Source: Hyphomicrobiales bacterium
GTDB lineage: Bacteria > Pseudomonadota > Alphaproteobacteria > Rhizobiales > Rhizobiaceae
Direction of reading: 5' to 3'
Assembly (NCBI GenBank): GCA_900469625.1
Contig: UBXV01000035.1
Location: forward strand, 1-64,000
DNA length: 64,000 nt
Below the pieces are notes generated by a model. The model searched no databases. It saw nothing but the letters and a program-made list of their open reading frames with translations, and had not been told where the DNA came from. The translations under genes were made by a program, and so were the position numbers. Below, piece by piece: positions 9,169-18,866 of this stretch (position 1 is its first letter; the number at the start of each line of letters is the position of its first letter).

Positions 9169-10311
9169 ATGACCTTGACAGAAGACTTGCGACAAACGCC
9201 GCTCACCGCCTTCAACATCGCGCATGGCGGCCGGATGGTGTCCTTCGCCGGATACGAGATGCCGGTCCAGTTCCCCGACGGGGTCCTGAAGGAACATTTG
9301 CACTGCCGCGCGGCGGCCGGCCTCTTCGACGTCAGCCATATGGGGCAGGTCATTCTGCGCCCGAAGGCCGGCAGGGTCGAGGACGCCGCCTTGGCGCTCG
9401 AACGGCTGGTGCCCGTCGACATCCTCGGGCTCAAGCCGGGACGCCAGCGCTACGGGCTCTTCACCGCGCAGGATGGCGGGATCCTCGACGACCTGATGAT
9501 CGCCAACCGTGGCGACCATCTGTTCCTCGTCGTCAACGCCTCCTGCAAGGTCGAGGACATTGCCCATCTGCGTGCGCACCTCTCCGATGATTGCGAGATC
9601 GAGGAATTGACCGATCGCGCCCTGATCGCGCTGCAGGGCCCTGACGCCGAGGCTGTTCTTTCGGTTCTTGCGCCTGAAGTGGTGGACATGCGTTTCATGG
9701 ACGTGGCCGATGTCACGCTTCTGGGCGTGTCCTGCATCGTGGCACGCGCCGGATACACCGGCGAGGACGGCTACGAGATATCGGTCGACGCCAGCCACGC
9801 CGTGGCGCTCGCCGAGGCGCTTCTCGCCGACATGCGGGTTCTTCCCGTCGGGCTCGGCGCACGCGACAGCCTGCGGCTCGAATCGGGCCTGTGTCTCTAC
9901 GGCCATGACATCGACGCGGCCACCACCCCGGCGCAGGGCGCGCTCGAATGGGCGATCCAGAAGGTGAGGCGAACGGGTGGAGCGCGCGCCGGCGGCTTTC
10001 CCGGCGCCGACATAATCCTGCCGGAACTGGAGACGGGCGCTGCGCGACGCCGGGTCGGGCTGCGCCCCGACGGGCGCGCACCGATCCGCGAGGGCGCAGT
10101 CCTTTTTGCAGACGAAAGCGGCGGCGAGCCGGTCGGACGGGTCACCTCCGGTGGCTTCGGTCCCTCCGTCAACGCGCCGGTGGCTATGGGATTTGTCGCT
10201 ACCGATCATTCCGGAACAGACACGCCCCTCTTTGCCGAGGTCCGCGGCAAGCGCCTTGCCGTCTTCGTCTCTCCGTTACCCTTCATCACCCAACGCTACA
10301 AGCGCAGCTGA
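9169..10311 (+). CDS. gcvT: Glycine cleavage T protein (aminomethyltransferase)
   Basis: 380-residue folate-dependent aminomethyltransferase. It takes the aminomethyl group from lipoyl-GcvH, releasing ammonia and forming 5,10-methylene-THF. Conserved stretches include [23 protein letters not shown] (about residues 52-61), [12 protein letters not shown] and [17 protein letters not shown] in the folate-binding core, followed by a C-terminal GCV_T_C region. ATG 9169 is chosen because homology starts at [12 protein letters not shown]; the upstream in-frame residues look non-coding. About 70 bases separate it from lpdA, and no glycine riboswitch fold is evident there. Confidence 0.95.
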   Translation: MTLTEDLRQTPLTAFNIAHGGRMVSFAGYEMPVQFPDGVLKEHLHCRAAAGLFDVSHMGQVILRPKAGRVEDAALALERLVPVDILGLKPGRQRYGLFTAQDGGILDDLMIANRGDHLFLVVNASCKVEDIAHLRAHLSDDCEIEELTDRALIALQGPDAEAVLSVLAPEVVDMRFMDVADVTLLGVSCIVARAGYTGEDGYEISVDASHAVALAEALLADMRVLPVGLGARDSLRLESGLCLYGHDIDAATTPAQGALEWAIQKVRRTGGARAGGFPGADIILPELETGAARRRVGLRPDGRAPIREGAVLFADESGGEPVGRVTSGGFGPSVNAPVAMGFVATDHSGTDTPLFAEVRGKRLAVFVSPLPFITQRYKRS

Positions 10312-10322
10312 GGAACCCTGAC

Positions 10323-10685
10323 ATGCTGAAATTCACCGAAGACCATGAATGGCTCGCCATGGAGGGCGATGTCGCGACCGTCGGCATCACCCGGCATGCC
10401 GCCGAACAACTGGGCGACCTCGTTTTCGTCGAGCTGCCCGAAGTCGGCGCGGTACTGGAGAAGGGCGGAGCCGCATCGACCGTGGAGTCCGTCAAGGCCG
10501 CATCCGACGTCTACTGCCCGCTGGCCGGCGAGATCGTTGCGGTCAACGAGGAAATCCTCGCCGATCCCTCGCTGATCAACAGGTCGCCTCAGGGCGACGG
10601 CTGGTTCTTCAAGCTGCGACTTGCCAATGCAGATGACGCGGCGGCGCTGATGGATGAAGCGGCCTATCTGGCGCTGGTCGGTTGA
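10323..10685 (+). CDS. gcvH: Glycine cleavage H protein
   Basis: 120-residue lipoyl carrier that shuttles the aminomethyl group among P, T and L proteins. The lipoylation site is Lys58 in [11 protein letters not shown]-terminal KFTEDHEWL and C-terminal GDGWFFKL are typical. Length matches the family (about 120-130). ATG at 10323 lies 11 bases after the gcvT stop, with AGGAACC between, so the genes are tightly coupled. Lipoic acid must be attached by enzymes encoded elsewhere. Confidence 0.96.
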   Translation: MLKFTEDHEWLAMEGDVATVGITRHAAEQLGDLVFVELPEVGAVLEKGGAASTVESVKAASDVYCPLAGEIVAVNEEILADPSLINRSPQGDGWFFKLRLANADDAAALMDEAAYLALVG

Positions 10686-10695
10686 GGAGATAGGG

Positions 10696-13542
10696 ATGAG
10701 CTACAAACCGACAGGCTATGCGCCCTACGACTTCGCAAACCGCCGCCACATCGGCCCGTCCCCGCACGAAATGGCAGAGATGCTGCAAACGGTCGGGGCC
10801 GAAAGCCTCGACACCTTCATCGACGCGGTCGTGCCCGCGGACATCCGGCAGGCGCGCCCGCTCGCCTGGGGCAAGGCGCTCTCCGAGCGCGGCGTTCTGG
10901 AACGCCTGCGCAACGTGGCCTCCAAGAACACACCCAATGCCAGCTTCATCGGCCAGGGCTACCATGGAACGGTCACGCCGCCGGCCATCCAGCGCAACAT
11001 CTTCGAGAACCCGGCCTGGTATACGGCCTACACACCCTACCAGCCGGAAATCAGTCAGGGCAGGCTCGAAGCTCTGCTCAACTACCAGACCATGATGGCC
11101 GAACTGACCGGGCTCGACGTCGCCAATGCCTCGCTGCTCGACGAGGGCACTGCCGCGGCCGAGGCGATGGCGCTGTGCGAACGTGCCTCGCGCACGAAGG
11201 CGCGCGCCTTTTTCATCGACCATCATTGCCACCCGCAAACCATCGCCGTGGTCACGACCCGCGCCAACCCGCTCGGCTGGGAGGTGATCGTCGGCAATCC
11301 CTTCAAGGATCTTGATCCGTCGCGCGTTTTCGGCGCCCTGTTCCAGTATCCCGGCACCTACGGCCATGTTCAGGATTTCACCGGCCCGATCGCTGCCTTG
11401 AAACAGGCGGGGGCCCTGGCCGCCGTCGCTGCCGATCCGCTGGCGCTGACATTGCTCAAACCACCCGGCGAAATGGGCGCGGATATCGCCATCGGATCCA
11501 GCCAACGCTTCGGCGTGCCGATGGGCTATGGCGGACCGCATGCGGCCTATATGGCCGTGCGCGCCAACCTGACCCGATCGATGCCGGGTCGCATCGTCGG
11601 CGTTTCGATCGACGCCCGCGGCAATCGCGCCTATCGTCTGTCGTTACAGACGCGCGAGCAGCATATCCGCCGCGAGAAGGCGACGTCGAATGTCTGCACC
11701 GCCCAGGCGCTGCTCGCGGTGATGGCATCGATGTACGGCGTCTTTCACGGCCCGGACGGACTGCGCGCCGTCGCCGAGCGCATCCACCGCAAGATGGCAA
11801 GACTGGTCAAGGGGCTTGAAACGCTCGGCTTCGGCATCGAACCGGCGACCTTCTTCGACACCGTCTCGGTTGAATGCGGCCCGCGCCGCGATGCCATCAT
11901 GGCAGCGGCGCTGCGTGAAGGCATCAACCTCAGGGCGATTGGCGACACGCGGATCGGCATCGCCTTCGACGAAACGACCCGGCGCAGCCACACCGAAGCG
12001 ATCTGGCGCGCCTTCGGCGGCGGGATGGCGGATGACGTTCTGGCCCACGAGTACCGCTTGCCCGAGACGCTGTTGCGTACGTCGAGCTTCATGACCCACC
12101 CGGTCTTCCACATGAACCGCGCGGAAGCGGAAATGACGCGCTACATGCGCCGCCTCGCCGACCGGGATCTGGCGCTCGACCGGGCCATGATCCCGCTCGG
12201 CTCCTGCACGATGAAACTCAACGCCACGGCCGAAATGATGGCGCTGAGCTGGCCGGAATTCGCAAACCTGCATCCCTACGCCCCCGCCGACCAGGCTGAA
12301 GGCTATGCCGAGATGCTGGCCGACCTCGAAGCGAAGCTGTGCCAGATCACCGGTTATGACGGCTTTTCCATGCAGCCCAATTCGGGTGCGCAGGGCGAAT
12401 ATGCGGGGCTGCTTGCGATCCGTCGCTACCACGAGGCGCGCGGCGATGCTCACCGCGACGTCTGCCTGATCCCGACGTCCGCGCACGGCACCAATCCGGC
12501 TTCCGCGCAGATGGCCGGCATGAAGGTGGTCGTCGTCGGCGTTGCGCCCGACGGCAACATCGACGTCGCTGATTTCCGTGCCAAGGCGCAGGCCCATTCC
12601 GCAAACCTTGCCGCCTGCATGATCACCTACCCTTCGACCCACGGCGTTTTCGAGACCACGGTGCGTGAGATCTGCAACATTACCCATGCCCATGGCGGAC
12701 AGGTGTATATCGACGGTGCCAACATGAACGCGATGGTCGGGCTTGCCCGGCCGGGCGACATCGGCGGAGACGTCAGCCATCTCAATCTGCACAAGACCTT
12801 CGCGATCCCGCATGGCGGCGGCGGGCCAGGCATGGGACCGATCGGCGTCAAGGCCCATCTCGTCCCGCATCTGCCGGGAAACCCGGCGTCGGGAGACTTC
12901 GCCGTCTCGTCGGCCACATTCGGCTCGGCCTCGGTCCTGCTCATCTCCTGGGCCTATTGCCTGTTGATGGGTGGCGAGGGCCTGACCCAGGCGACCAAGA
13001 CCGCGATCCTCAACGCCAACTACATCGCCCGACGGCTGGCAGCCGCCTACCCGATCCTCTACAGCTCGGCCACGGGCCACGTCGCGCACGAGTGCATTCT
13101 CGACACCCGGGTGCTGAAGGAGCGCGCCGGTGTGAACGTGGACGACATCGCCAAGCGCCTGGTCGATTGTGGCTTCCATGCACCGACCATGAGCTGGCCC
13201 GTTGCCGGCACATTGATGGTGGAACCGACGGAAAGCGAACCCAAGGCCGAACTCGACCGCTTCATTTCCGCCATGCTGGGCATTGCCGCAGAAGCGGACG
13301 CGATTGCGGCAGGCACGCTCGACATCGAGGACAATCCCCTGAAGCGTGCGCCGCACACCGTCGAGGACCTCGTCGGGGAATGGAACCGGCCCTATAGCCG
13401 CGAGGCCGCCTGCTTCCCGGCCGGCGCCTTCCGGGCGGACAAGTACTGGCCGCCGGTCAACCGGATCGACAATGTCCACGGCGATCGCAACCTGATCTGC
13501 AGTTGCCCACCGCTCGAAAGCTACGCTGAAGCGGCCGAATAA
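10696..13542 (+). CDS. gcvP: Glycine dehydrogenase, P protein
   Basis: 948-residue single-chain PLP enzyme that decarboxylates glycine onto lipoyl-GcvH. It is the long (fused P1-P2) form, as in many proteobacteria. The N-terminal region has [14 protein letters not shown]; the PLP lysine is Lys700 in [20 protein letters not shown] 10696 ([10 protein letters not shown]) follows TTGAGGAGATAGGG, overlapping the end region of gcvH. It completes the T-H-P set and commits glycine to CO2, ammonia and a C1 unit. Confidence 0.96.
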   Translation: MSYKPTGYAPYDFANRRHIGPSPHEMAEMLQTVGAESLDTFIDAVVPADIRQARPLAWGKALSERGVLERLRNVASKNTPNASFIGQGYHGTVTPPAIQRNIFENPAWYTAYTPYQPEISQGRLEALLNYQTMMAELTGLDVANASLLDEGTAAAEAMALCERASRTKARAFFIDHHCHPQTIAVVTTRANPLGWEVIVGNPFKDLDPSRVFGALFQYPGTYGHVQDFTGPIAALKQAGALAAVAADPLALTLLKPPGEMGADIAIGSSQRFGVPMGYGGPHAAYMAVRANLTRSMPGRIVGVSIDARGNRAYRLSLQTREQHIRREKATSNVCTAQALLAVMASMYGVFHGPDGLRAVAERIHRKMARLVKGLETLGFGIEPATFFDTVSVECGPRRDAIMAAALREGINLRAIGDTRIGIAFDETTRRSHTEAIWRAFGGGMADDVLAHEYRLPETLLRTSSFMTHPVFHMNRAEAEMTRYMRRLADRDLALDRAMIPLGSCTMKLNATAEMMALSWPEFANLHPYAPADQAEGYAEMLADLEAKLCQITGYDGFSMQPNSGAQGEYAGLLAIRRYHEARGDAHRDVCLIPTSAHGTNPASAQMAGMKVVVVGVAPDGNIDVADFRAKAQAHSANLAACMITYPSTHGVFETTVREICNITHAHGGQVYIDGANMNAMVGLARPGDIGGDVSHLNLHKTFAIPHGGGGPGMGPIGVKAHLVPHLPGNPASGDFAVSSATFGSASVLLISWAYCLLMGGEGLTQATKTAILNANYIARRLAAAYPILYSSATGHVAHECILDTRVLKERAGVNVDDIAKRLVDCGFHAPTMSWPVAGTLMVEPTESEPKAELDRFISAMLGIAAEADAIAAGTLDIEDNPLKRAPHTVEDLVGEWNRPYSREAACFPAGAFRADKYWPPVNRIDNVHGDRNLICSCPPLESYAEAAE

Positions 13543-13545
13543 AAC

Positions 13546-13576
13546 GATCGCCCCCGGCACACCGCCGGGGGCGATC
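13546..13576 (+). terminator. Strong GC hairpin after gcvP
   Basis: A perfect 13-base stem (GATCGCCCCCGGC and its complement) with a 5-base loop lies directly after the gcvP stop and ends 16 bases before the sdaA ATG. There is no T-run after it, so it may be a leaky terminator, an RNA-stability hairpin or a processing site that lowers sdaA expression, not a full stop. Confidence 0.5.
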
Positions 13577-13592
13577 CTGTCAGGGAACCCCC

Positions 13593-14975
13593 ATGTTTCT
13601 ATCCGTTTTCGACATCTTCAAGATCGGCATCGGTCCATCCTCGTCGCACACGATGGGGCCGATGGTTGCCGCCTCTCGTTTCCTTACCGCGCTCGCGACC
13701 CTTCCCGACCGGGCAGGCTGTACGCGGCTCGCCGTGTCTCTGCACGGCTCGCTCGCCTTTACCGGCAAGGGCCATGCAACCGACCGTGCGGTGTTTCTCG
13801 GGCTCATGGGATGCCTGCCGGAAACGCTCGATCCCGACCAGGCGGAAGCCATGGTTGCGCAGCTGCGGGTCAACAGGACGATAACCGTGCCCGAAGGCGA
13901 CCCTGTTGCCTTCGACCCGGATCACGATCTCGTCTTCGACTATGGACCGCCGTTGCCGGGCCATGCCAATGGCATGGTCTTCACCGCATTCTATCCTTCC
14001 GGCGAGATCCTGCTGAGACAGGTCTTCTACTCCGTCGGCGGCGGTTTCGTCGTCAGCGAAGACGAACTTTCCGGACAGTCATCGTCACGCGACAGCGTGC
14101 CCGCAGACGTACCCTATCCCTTCACCTCCGCGGTCGAAATGTTGCGGATGGGGAAAGGCACCGGCCTTTCGATCGCCGCGATGAAAGAGGCAAACGAGCG
14201 CGCCCGCCATGGTCCCGAGCTTGAGCCGGGGCTCGAGCGTTTGCAGGCGGCAATGAACGCCTGCCTTGATCGGGGTCTTCGCCACGACGGAATACTTCCC
14301 GGGGGATTATCGGTCCGACGCCGCGCACGCGGCCTGCACCAGCAATTGCTGAGCGAAAGGGGAAGCAACCAGGCCCAGCCGCACGCGGCCACCGACTGGC
14401 TGCTGGTCTATGCGATGGCTGTCAACGAGGAGAACGCGGCCGGCGGCCGGGTCGTGACGGCGCCGACCAATGGCGCGGCCGGCGTCGTACCCGCCGTGCT
14501 GCGCTACTATCGCGACCATTGCATCGGAGCCAGTGCCGCCGGCGCGCGCCAGTTTCTCCTGACTGCAGCCGCCATCGGCGGGCTGATCAAGCACCGCGCT
14601 TCCATTTCCGGGGCGGAGTGCGGTTGCCAGGCCGAGGTCGGCTCGGCCTCCGCCATGGCCGCTGCAGGGCTGTGCGCGGCACTGGGCGGAACCAACGAGC
14701 AGGTGGAGAACGCCGCGGAAATCGCGCTCGAACATCACCTCGGCATGACCTGCGATCCGGTCGCGGGGCTCGTGCAGGTGCCATGCATCGAACGAAACGG
14801 CCTTGGCGCCATCAAGGCCGTTTCGGCTGCAAGCCTTGCGCTTCGCGGCGACGGCCAGCATTTCATGCCGCTCGACAACTGCATCGAAACGATGCGCCAG
14901 ACCGGGCAGGACATGGCAGACAAGTACAAGGAAACGTCGATCGGCGGCCTCGCCGTCAATCTGCCCGAGTGCTGA
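13593..14975 (+). CDS. sdaA: L-serine ammonia-lyase (single-chain, Fe-S type)
   Basis: 460-residue L-serine dehydratase that deaminates serine to pyruvate and ammonia. N-terminal [17 protein letters not shown] is the family hallmark; the C-terminal catalytic domain has [16 protein letters not shown] and [16 protein letters not shown], whose cysteines fit the oxygen-sensitive [4Fe-4S] cluster. Alpha and beta parts are fused as in E. coli SdaA. Placed after glyA and gcvTHP, it would drain serine made from two glycines into central carbon, turning the operon into a glycine-utilisation route. Start ATG 13593 has only a weak ribosome site (CAGGGAACC). Confidence 0.95.
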   Translation: MFLSVFDIFKIGIGPSSSHTMGPMVAASRFLTALATLPDRAGCTRLAVSLHGSLAFTGKGHATDRAVFLGLMGCLPETLDPDQAEAMVAQLRVNRTITVPEGDPVAFDPDHDLVFDYGPPLPGHANGMVFTAFYPSGEILLRQVFYSVGGGFVVSEDELSGQSSSRDSVPADVPYPFTSAVEMLRMGKGTGLSIAAMKEANERARHGPELEPGLERLQAAMNACLDRGLRHDGILPGGLSVRRRARGLHQQLLSERGSNQAQPHAATDWLLVYAMAVNEENAAGGRVVTAPTNGAAGVVPAVLRYYRDHCIGASAAGARQFLLTAAAIGGLIKHRASISGAECGCQAEVGSASAMAAAGLCAALGGTNEQVENAAEIALEHHLGMTCDPVAGLVQVPCIERNGLGAIKAVSAASLALRGDGQHFMPLDNCIETMRQTGQDMADKYKETSIGGLAVNLPEC

Positions 14976-15042
14976 CATCCGCTCCTGCGCTTGTCAGCAG
15001 GCCTGCCTCCACGCCTCCCCCCACACAATCAGGCTAACAAAA

Positions 15043-15070
15043 ACCCGCCGCAACGAGATGTGCGGCGGGT
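15043..15070 (-). terminator. Rho-independent terminator of the APC permease gene
   Basis: A perfect 10-base stem (ACCCGCCGCA and its complement) with an 8-base loop, followed on the minus strand by TTTTTGTT. It lies 32 bases beyond the permease stop at 15102. Some two-way function for sdaA is possible, but on the plus strand there is no T-run. Confidence 0.75.
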
Positions 15071-15101
15071 CAAACTGTCGGCGGCTTGCGATGTATGTTG
15101 C

Positions 15102-16499
15102 TCAGGCCTCCTTGCGCCAGAGCTTCGACAACGCCCAAAGCCCGACGGCGGCACCGGCGAGCACCAGCTCACCGATCAGGAAGTCAGTGGTCTGGGAGAC
15201 AAGGGCATAGCCGGTAAAGGCGACGACGATGATGGGCGGAAGCGGCCAGAACGGCATCCGGAAGGGCCGATGGACATCCTTCTGGGCGATGCGGCTCCAG
15301 AAGGCGGCGATCCCGACGAAGAAGTACACCGTCGCGATCATGGTGCCGGCGAACATGATGAGCCAGTCGAGGCTCGACATCATGATCAGGAAGGCCGAAG
15401 GCACGAGCAGAGCGGCAACGCCCCAGCCCGGTGAACGGAAGCGGTTGAGCTCGGCAAGCTTGTTGCCGACCGCCGGCGGCCAGAGGCCGTCTCGCGCCGA
15501 TGCAAAGACGCCGCGGGCAAAGTACATCTGGAGCGTGAGAGCAGCGTTGAAGAGCGCTGCAATGACACCGATGTTGACGATCGTGCTTGCCCAAGGGCCG
15601 AGCGCGCTTTCGACCGCGGACACGATCGGCGCGTCCGACTGCAGGAAGGCGACTAGGTCGGGCGCCGCAATGACGCCTGCAAAGAGCGGGATGGTGATGA
15701 GGATCGAGGCCAGGATTGCCGCATAGACAACGGCTCGGCCGACGTCACGCGCACCTCCGACGAGCTCCTCGACGAAGCCGCAGACGGCATCATAACCGTT
15801 GAGCACGTTGAAGGCGGGGGCGAGCGTCGCCAGCGCGATGCCGAGGGTCAGGGGCACGAGCTGGCCGTTTTCCAGAACCACCGGATGGAACACCACGTCG
15901 ATCGGGTTCTGGACGGGGGCGACGATGGCCGCCAGCACGATGAGCCCGACGACGATGAGCTGCACGAAAAGAATGGCGATGTTCACCTTCGCGCCGATTT
16001 CGACCTTGGTGATCGCGATGGCGCCCGAGATCGCCAGCAGCACGAATGCGATGACCTCATTTGGAACGGTGATCCATGGCAGCATGTTCTTCAGGAAGAT
16101 CGGAATCCCGAGGAGCAGCGACGCCGGGATGACGATCCCCTGCGTTACGAAATTGAAGAGCGTGATCCAGGCGAGCGGCTCCGGCAAGGCGCTGCGGACC
16201 ATCGAATAGGAGCCGCCGGTCGACGGATAGGCCGATGCCAGTTCGCCGAGGCACATGGCGATCAGCACCACGACGACGCTGAGGATCAGCATCGCCCCGA
16301 CCCCGAACGTCCCACCAACCTGAAAAACGCCGGCCGTCAGCAGCAGGACGGCCATTGCGGGCGAGGCATCGGCCATCGCCAGGCACACCACATGCGAAAC
16401 CTGGAGCCGCCGCCGCAGCGTGTGCCCGGTCCCGTCGCTCGCCGCACCCTCGTATTCCGGGCTCTGGCCGGCTCCTTCCAACACTTTCGTCGATGACAT
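15102..16499 (-). CDS. APC superfamily amino acid permease
   Basis: 465-residue integral membrane transporter with about 12 hydrophobic segments. The first helix carries AMADASPAMAVLL, the conserved unwound helix shows GELASAYPSTGGSY, and helix 6 has NVLNGYDAVCGFVEEL, all typical of the APC/AmAT group. A GTG at 16502 precedes ATG 16499; the ATG has GGGAG at good spacing. It is convergent with the glycine/serine operon and so may supply glycine, serine or a glycine-yielding amine to it, but it is transcribed separately and its substrate is not readable. Confidence 0.87.
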   Translation of the reverse strand: MSSTKVLEGAGQSPEYEGAASDGTGHTLRRRLQVSHVVCLAMADASPAMAVLLLTAGVFQVGGTFGVGAMLILSVVVVLIAMCLGELASAYPSTGGSYSMVRSALPEPLAWITLFNFVTQGIVIPASLLLGIPIFLKNMLPWITVPNEVIAFVLLAISGAIAITKVEIGAKVNIAILFVQLIVVGLIVLAAIVAPVQNPIDVVFHPVVLENGQLVPLTLGIALATLAPAFNVLNGYDAVCGFVEELVGGARDVGRAVVYAAILASILITIPLFAGVIAAPDLVAFLQSDAPIVSAVESALGPWASTIVNIGVIAALFNAALTLQMYFARGVFASARDGLWPPAVGNKLAELNRFRSPGWGVAALLVPSAFLIMMSSLDWLIMFAGTMIATVYFFVGIAAFWSRIAQKDVHRPFRMPFWPLPPIIVVAFTGYALVSQTTDFLIGELVLAGAAVGLWALSKLWRKEA

Positions 16500-17124
16500 C
16501 ACTCACTCCCCCCAATTGTGCCGATCACGGACACACGCTCCAACCTCTTGGACTACGCTTTCCTGCGGACCGCCCGACGCGCTCGATTCCTCCGCCCCGT
16601 CGGCCCACTCAGCATCTCCACATGCTGTATCCACTATAAACTTATAGTCTGTATATTTTTGTAGTAGCTAAACCACCCTTCGTCAACGGAGAAACCGCCG
16701 ACATAGGCGATGAGAATTTTCACGAGTCTGGCGAGGTTTTGATCTGGTTGAGACGACCGACGGGGGCGCGATCACACGGCTGGCTTCGACGACCGGACAT
16801 AGACGCCAACCATCGTATTCTCAGGGTGGAGTGAACAGTTGCAGGATAGGCCGGGAGGGTCCGGCGCGGTCTCCGCGCCATCGGCCTCGCAATGGCGCTC
16901 TCTATTCGGTGGAGACGCTTACCTTTCTGTCGAAACGAGGCAAGAAGACCAGAACCGACCTCTCGCTAGCTGCCCGGCGGTGACGCTCGTAGTCAGCCTG
17001 AGCCCGGAGCGCAGTCAGGTCGTTCGATCAGCGCAACGCCTGCACCAGCGAAAAATGAGCCGCAGTGCATCGTATGCGGAGCCAATCGCAGAAAGGCAAC
17101 GCATTTGGCGCAAATGCCGCTTGC
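16500..17124. other. Intergenic region with no supported gene
   Basis: About 600 bases between the APC permease and the LivF remnant. It holds the permease promoter area (AT-rich 16625-16670). Open frames on both strands lack recognisable domains or good ribosome sites, so I call none. Its far end adjoins decayed ABC transporter sequence, so it may be the wake of a deletion. Confidence 0.5.
16633..16648. promoter_or_regulatory. Inverted repeat upstream of the APC permease
   Basis: ACTATAA-AC-TTATAGT, a perfect 7-base inverted repeat about 134 bases upstream of the permease start in an AT-rich patch. It could be an operator for an unlinked regulator or lie within the promoter itself. Confidence 0.3.
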
Positions 17125-17309
17125 CGGTTCTATCGTGGCCTCTCTCGCTCTTTCTTCGATCACCACTACGGCAATCCCGTCCGCTGCCAACGTCCGGATC
17201 CGCATCAACCCATTCTGGACTAGCGTTGGGGAAGCGTCGTCGTGGTCTCATCCATGACGAACAGCTTCGGCTGAAGCACCAGCGCCCGCGCGATCGCGAT
17301 GGCTCGCCC
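17125..17309 (-). pseudogene. Decayed C-terminal fragment of a LivF/LivG-type ABC ATPase
   Basis: On the minus strand, one frame from 17309 reads GRAIAIARALVLQPKLFVMDE, the post-signature helix and Walker B of an ABC ATPase. A neighbouring frame continues ASPTLVQNGLMRIRTLAADG and then IAVVVIEERAREA, the H-loop region of branched-chain amino-acid ATPases. The two halves are joined by a frameshift at about 17240, and the N-terminal half and terminal residues are missing. It overlaps the 3' end of the ATPase gene at 17248, whose own tail runs through this remnant in a third frame. It is a dead remnant from a deletion or recombination between two ABC operons. Confidence 0.7.
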
Positions 17310-18018
17310 GGAAGAGCGTGCGGGTATAGTCGTGCTGCATGTCGCCGGCGCGCAATTGTGCGCGCGTCAGCGTTTCGACTGCGCGGGCGTTCTGCATCAC
17401 CATCAATCGATCGCACATATAGGAGATGACGGCGAGGTCGTGGCTGACGATGACAAAGGTCAGGTTAAGCTCTCGACGAAGGCGGTTGAGGAGATTGAGG
17501 ATTTCGGCCTGTACCGAGACGTCCAACGCCGAGGTCGGCTCGTCGAGCAGGAGCACCTCAGGCGACAGCGACAGGGCGCGGGCTATCGCCACGCGCTGGC
17601 GTTGGCCTCCGGACAGTTCGTGCGGGAAGCGAAACCGGTGTGCTGCCGTCAGCCCGATCATCTCCAGAAGCTCGACCGTGCGGGCATCCACATCCGACAT
17701 GCGATTGATCAGCATCGGCTCGGCGATGGCCTGGCCGATCGTGTAGCGGGGATGCAGCGAGGCATAGGGGTCCTGGAACACCATCTGCGCCACGCGCACG
17801 AGGTCGCGCCGCCTTGCCTTGCGCAGATCAATATCGCCGATGTGGATATCACCGGTCCATTGGCGATTGAGACCCATGACCGTGCGCAAGACGGTGGATT
17901 TGCCCGAGCCGCTTTCACCGACGAGACCGAAGCTCTCGCCGCCTTCCACCGAGAGGCTGACGTTGTGCACCGCCACGGCGCTGCCGAAATGGACGCTGAG
18001 ATTTTCGATGCGGATCAT
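17248..18018 (-). CDS. Peptide-type ABC transporter ATPase (DppF-like) with chimeric tail
   Basis: 256-residue ATPase of the oligopeptide/nickel class. Walker A is GESGSGKST (residues 35-43), signature LSGGQRQRVAIARAL, Walker B VLLLDEPTSALD and H-loop VSHDLAV. It ends with QHDYTRTLFRAS, the normal C-terminus of such subunits, and then 17 residues (HRDRAGAGASAEAVRHG) encoded by out-of-frame LivF-type remnant DNA. The catalytic core is complete, so it is probably functional. The start overlaps the stop of the sister ATPase by 4 bases. Confidence 0.88.
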   Translation of the reverse strand: MIRIENLSVHFGSAVAVHNVSLSVEGGESFGLVGESGSGKSTVLRTVMGLNRQWTGDIHIGDIDLRKARRRDLVRVAQMVFQDPYASLHPRYTIGQAIAEPMLINRMSDVDARTVELLEMIGLTAAHRFRFPHELSGGQRQRVAIARALSLSPEVLLLDEPTSALDVSVQAEILNLLNRLRRELNLTFVIVSHDLAVISYMCDRLMVMQNARAVETLTRAQLRAGDMQHDYTRTLFRASHRDRAGAGASAEAVRHG

Positions 18019-18866
18019 AGGCGGGCCTCTCCCCAGCTCGCGTCGCGCGCGAGAGTTGGCAGTGGTGTCAGCGGCCCATCGATGGCTGGCAGGCAGGCGA
18101 GCAGCCCCCGCGTATAGGGATGTACCGCCTCGTGCATGCGTCGCGCATCCAGCGTCTCGACGATCCGGCCGGCATACATGACCAGTACCCGGTCGCAGAA
18201 GCGCGAGACGAGGTTGAGGTCGTGGCTGATGAAGACAAGGCCCATGCCGCGGCGCCTGACCAGTTCATCCATGATCTCGAGCACCTGCACCTGCACCGTG
18301 ACGTCGAGGGCGGACGTGGGTTCGTCGGCGATCAGCAGTTCCGGCTCGCGCACCACCATCATGGCGATCATCACCCGCTGGCCCATGCCGCCAGAGAGTT
18401 CGTGTGGATAGAGGTCGTAGACCCGTTCCGGCGCTCGGATATGCACCGCCTCCAACACCTCGAGCACTTTCTGGCGCACTTTTGCTGACGGCAGCGATCG
18501 GGCGCCGAGCCGGATCGCCTCGGCGATCTGCTTGCCGACGCGCATCACCGGGTTGAGCGAGAATTTCGGATCCTGCAGGATCATGCCCATGCGATTGCCA
18601 CGCAGCTGCCGGCGCACCCGCGGCGAGGCCGAAAGCAGGTCGATGCCGGCAAAGGACATGACATCGGCCGAGACGCGCGCATGCTCCGGCAGAACGCCCA
18701 TCAGGGCGCGACTGGAGAGACTCTTTCCCGAGCCGCTTTCGCCGACGATGCCGAGCTTTTCCCGGCCGACTTCGAAGGAGACGCCCTTGACCGCCTCGAT
18801 CATCGTGCCGCCCTCGCCGGCAAAGGCGATGCGCAGGTTTTCCACGGTGACAAGCGTCTGGCTCAT
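18015..18866 (-). CDS. Peptide-type ABC transporter ATPase (DppD-like)
   Basis: 283-residue ATPase with Walker [10 protein letters not shown], signature ELSGGMGQRVMIAMM, Walker [13 protein letters not shown] and H-loop FISHDLNL. The C-terminal HPYTRGLLACLP motif marks the oligopeptide-porter class. It would form a heterodimer with the ATPase at 17248. Starts and stops overlap neighbours by 4 bases on both sides (ATGA), indicating one operon. Confidence 0.92.
   Translation of the reverse strand: MSQTLVTVENLRIAFAGEGGTMIEAVKGVSFEVGREKLGIVGESGSGKSLSSRALMGVLPEHARVSADVMSFAGIDLLSASPRVRRQLRGNRMGMILQDPKFSLNPVMRVGKQIAEAIRLGARSLPSAKVRQKVLEVLEAVHIRAPERVYDLYPHELSGGMGQRVMIAMMVVREPELLIADEPTSALDVTVQVQVLEIMDELVRRRGMGLVFISHDLNLVSRFCDRVLVMYAGRIVETLDARRMHEAVHPYTRGLLACLPAIDGPLTPLPTLARDASWGEARL

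Noticed and set aside
8188-10209. Very long minus-strand open frame (about 670 codons) opposite lpdA and gcvT.
   Set aside because: It is antisense to two clearly conserved genes with intact active-site motifs. The length is explained by high GC third positions, and no domain was recognisable.
11644-13560. Long minus-strand open frame (about 640 codons) opposite gcvP.
   Set aside because: Antisense shadow of gcvP; the His/Asp/Arg-rich translation matches the GC-bias pattern of such shadows and carries no motif.
16839-17429. A 196-codon plus-strand frame covering the LivF remnant and the end of the ATPase gene.
   Set aside because: The opposite strand carries recognisable ABC ATPase motifs; the plus frame has none.
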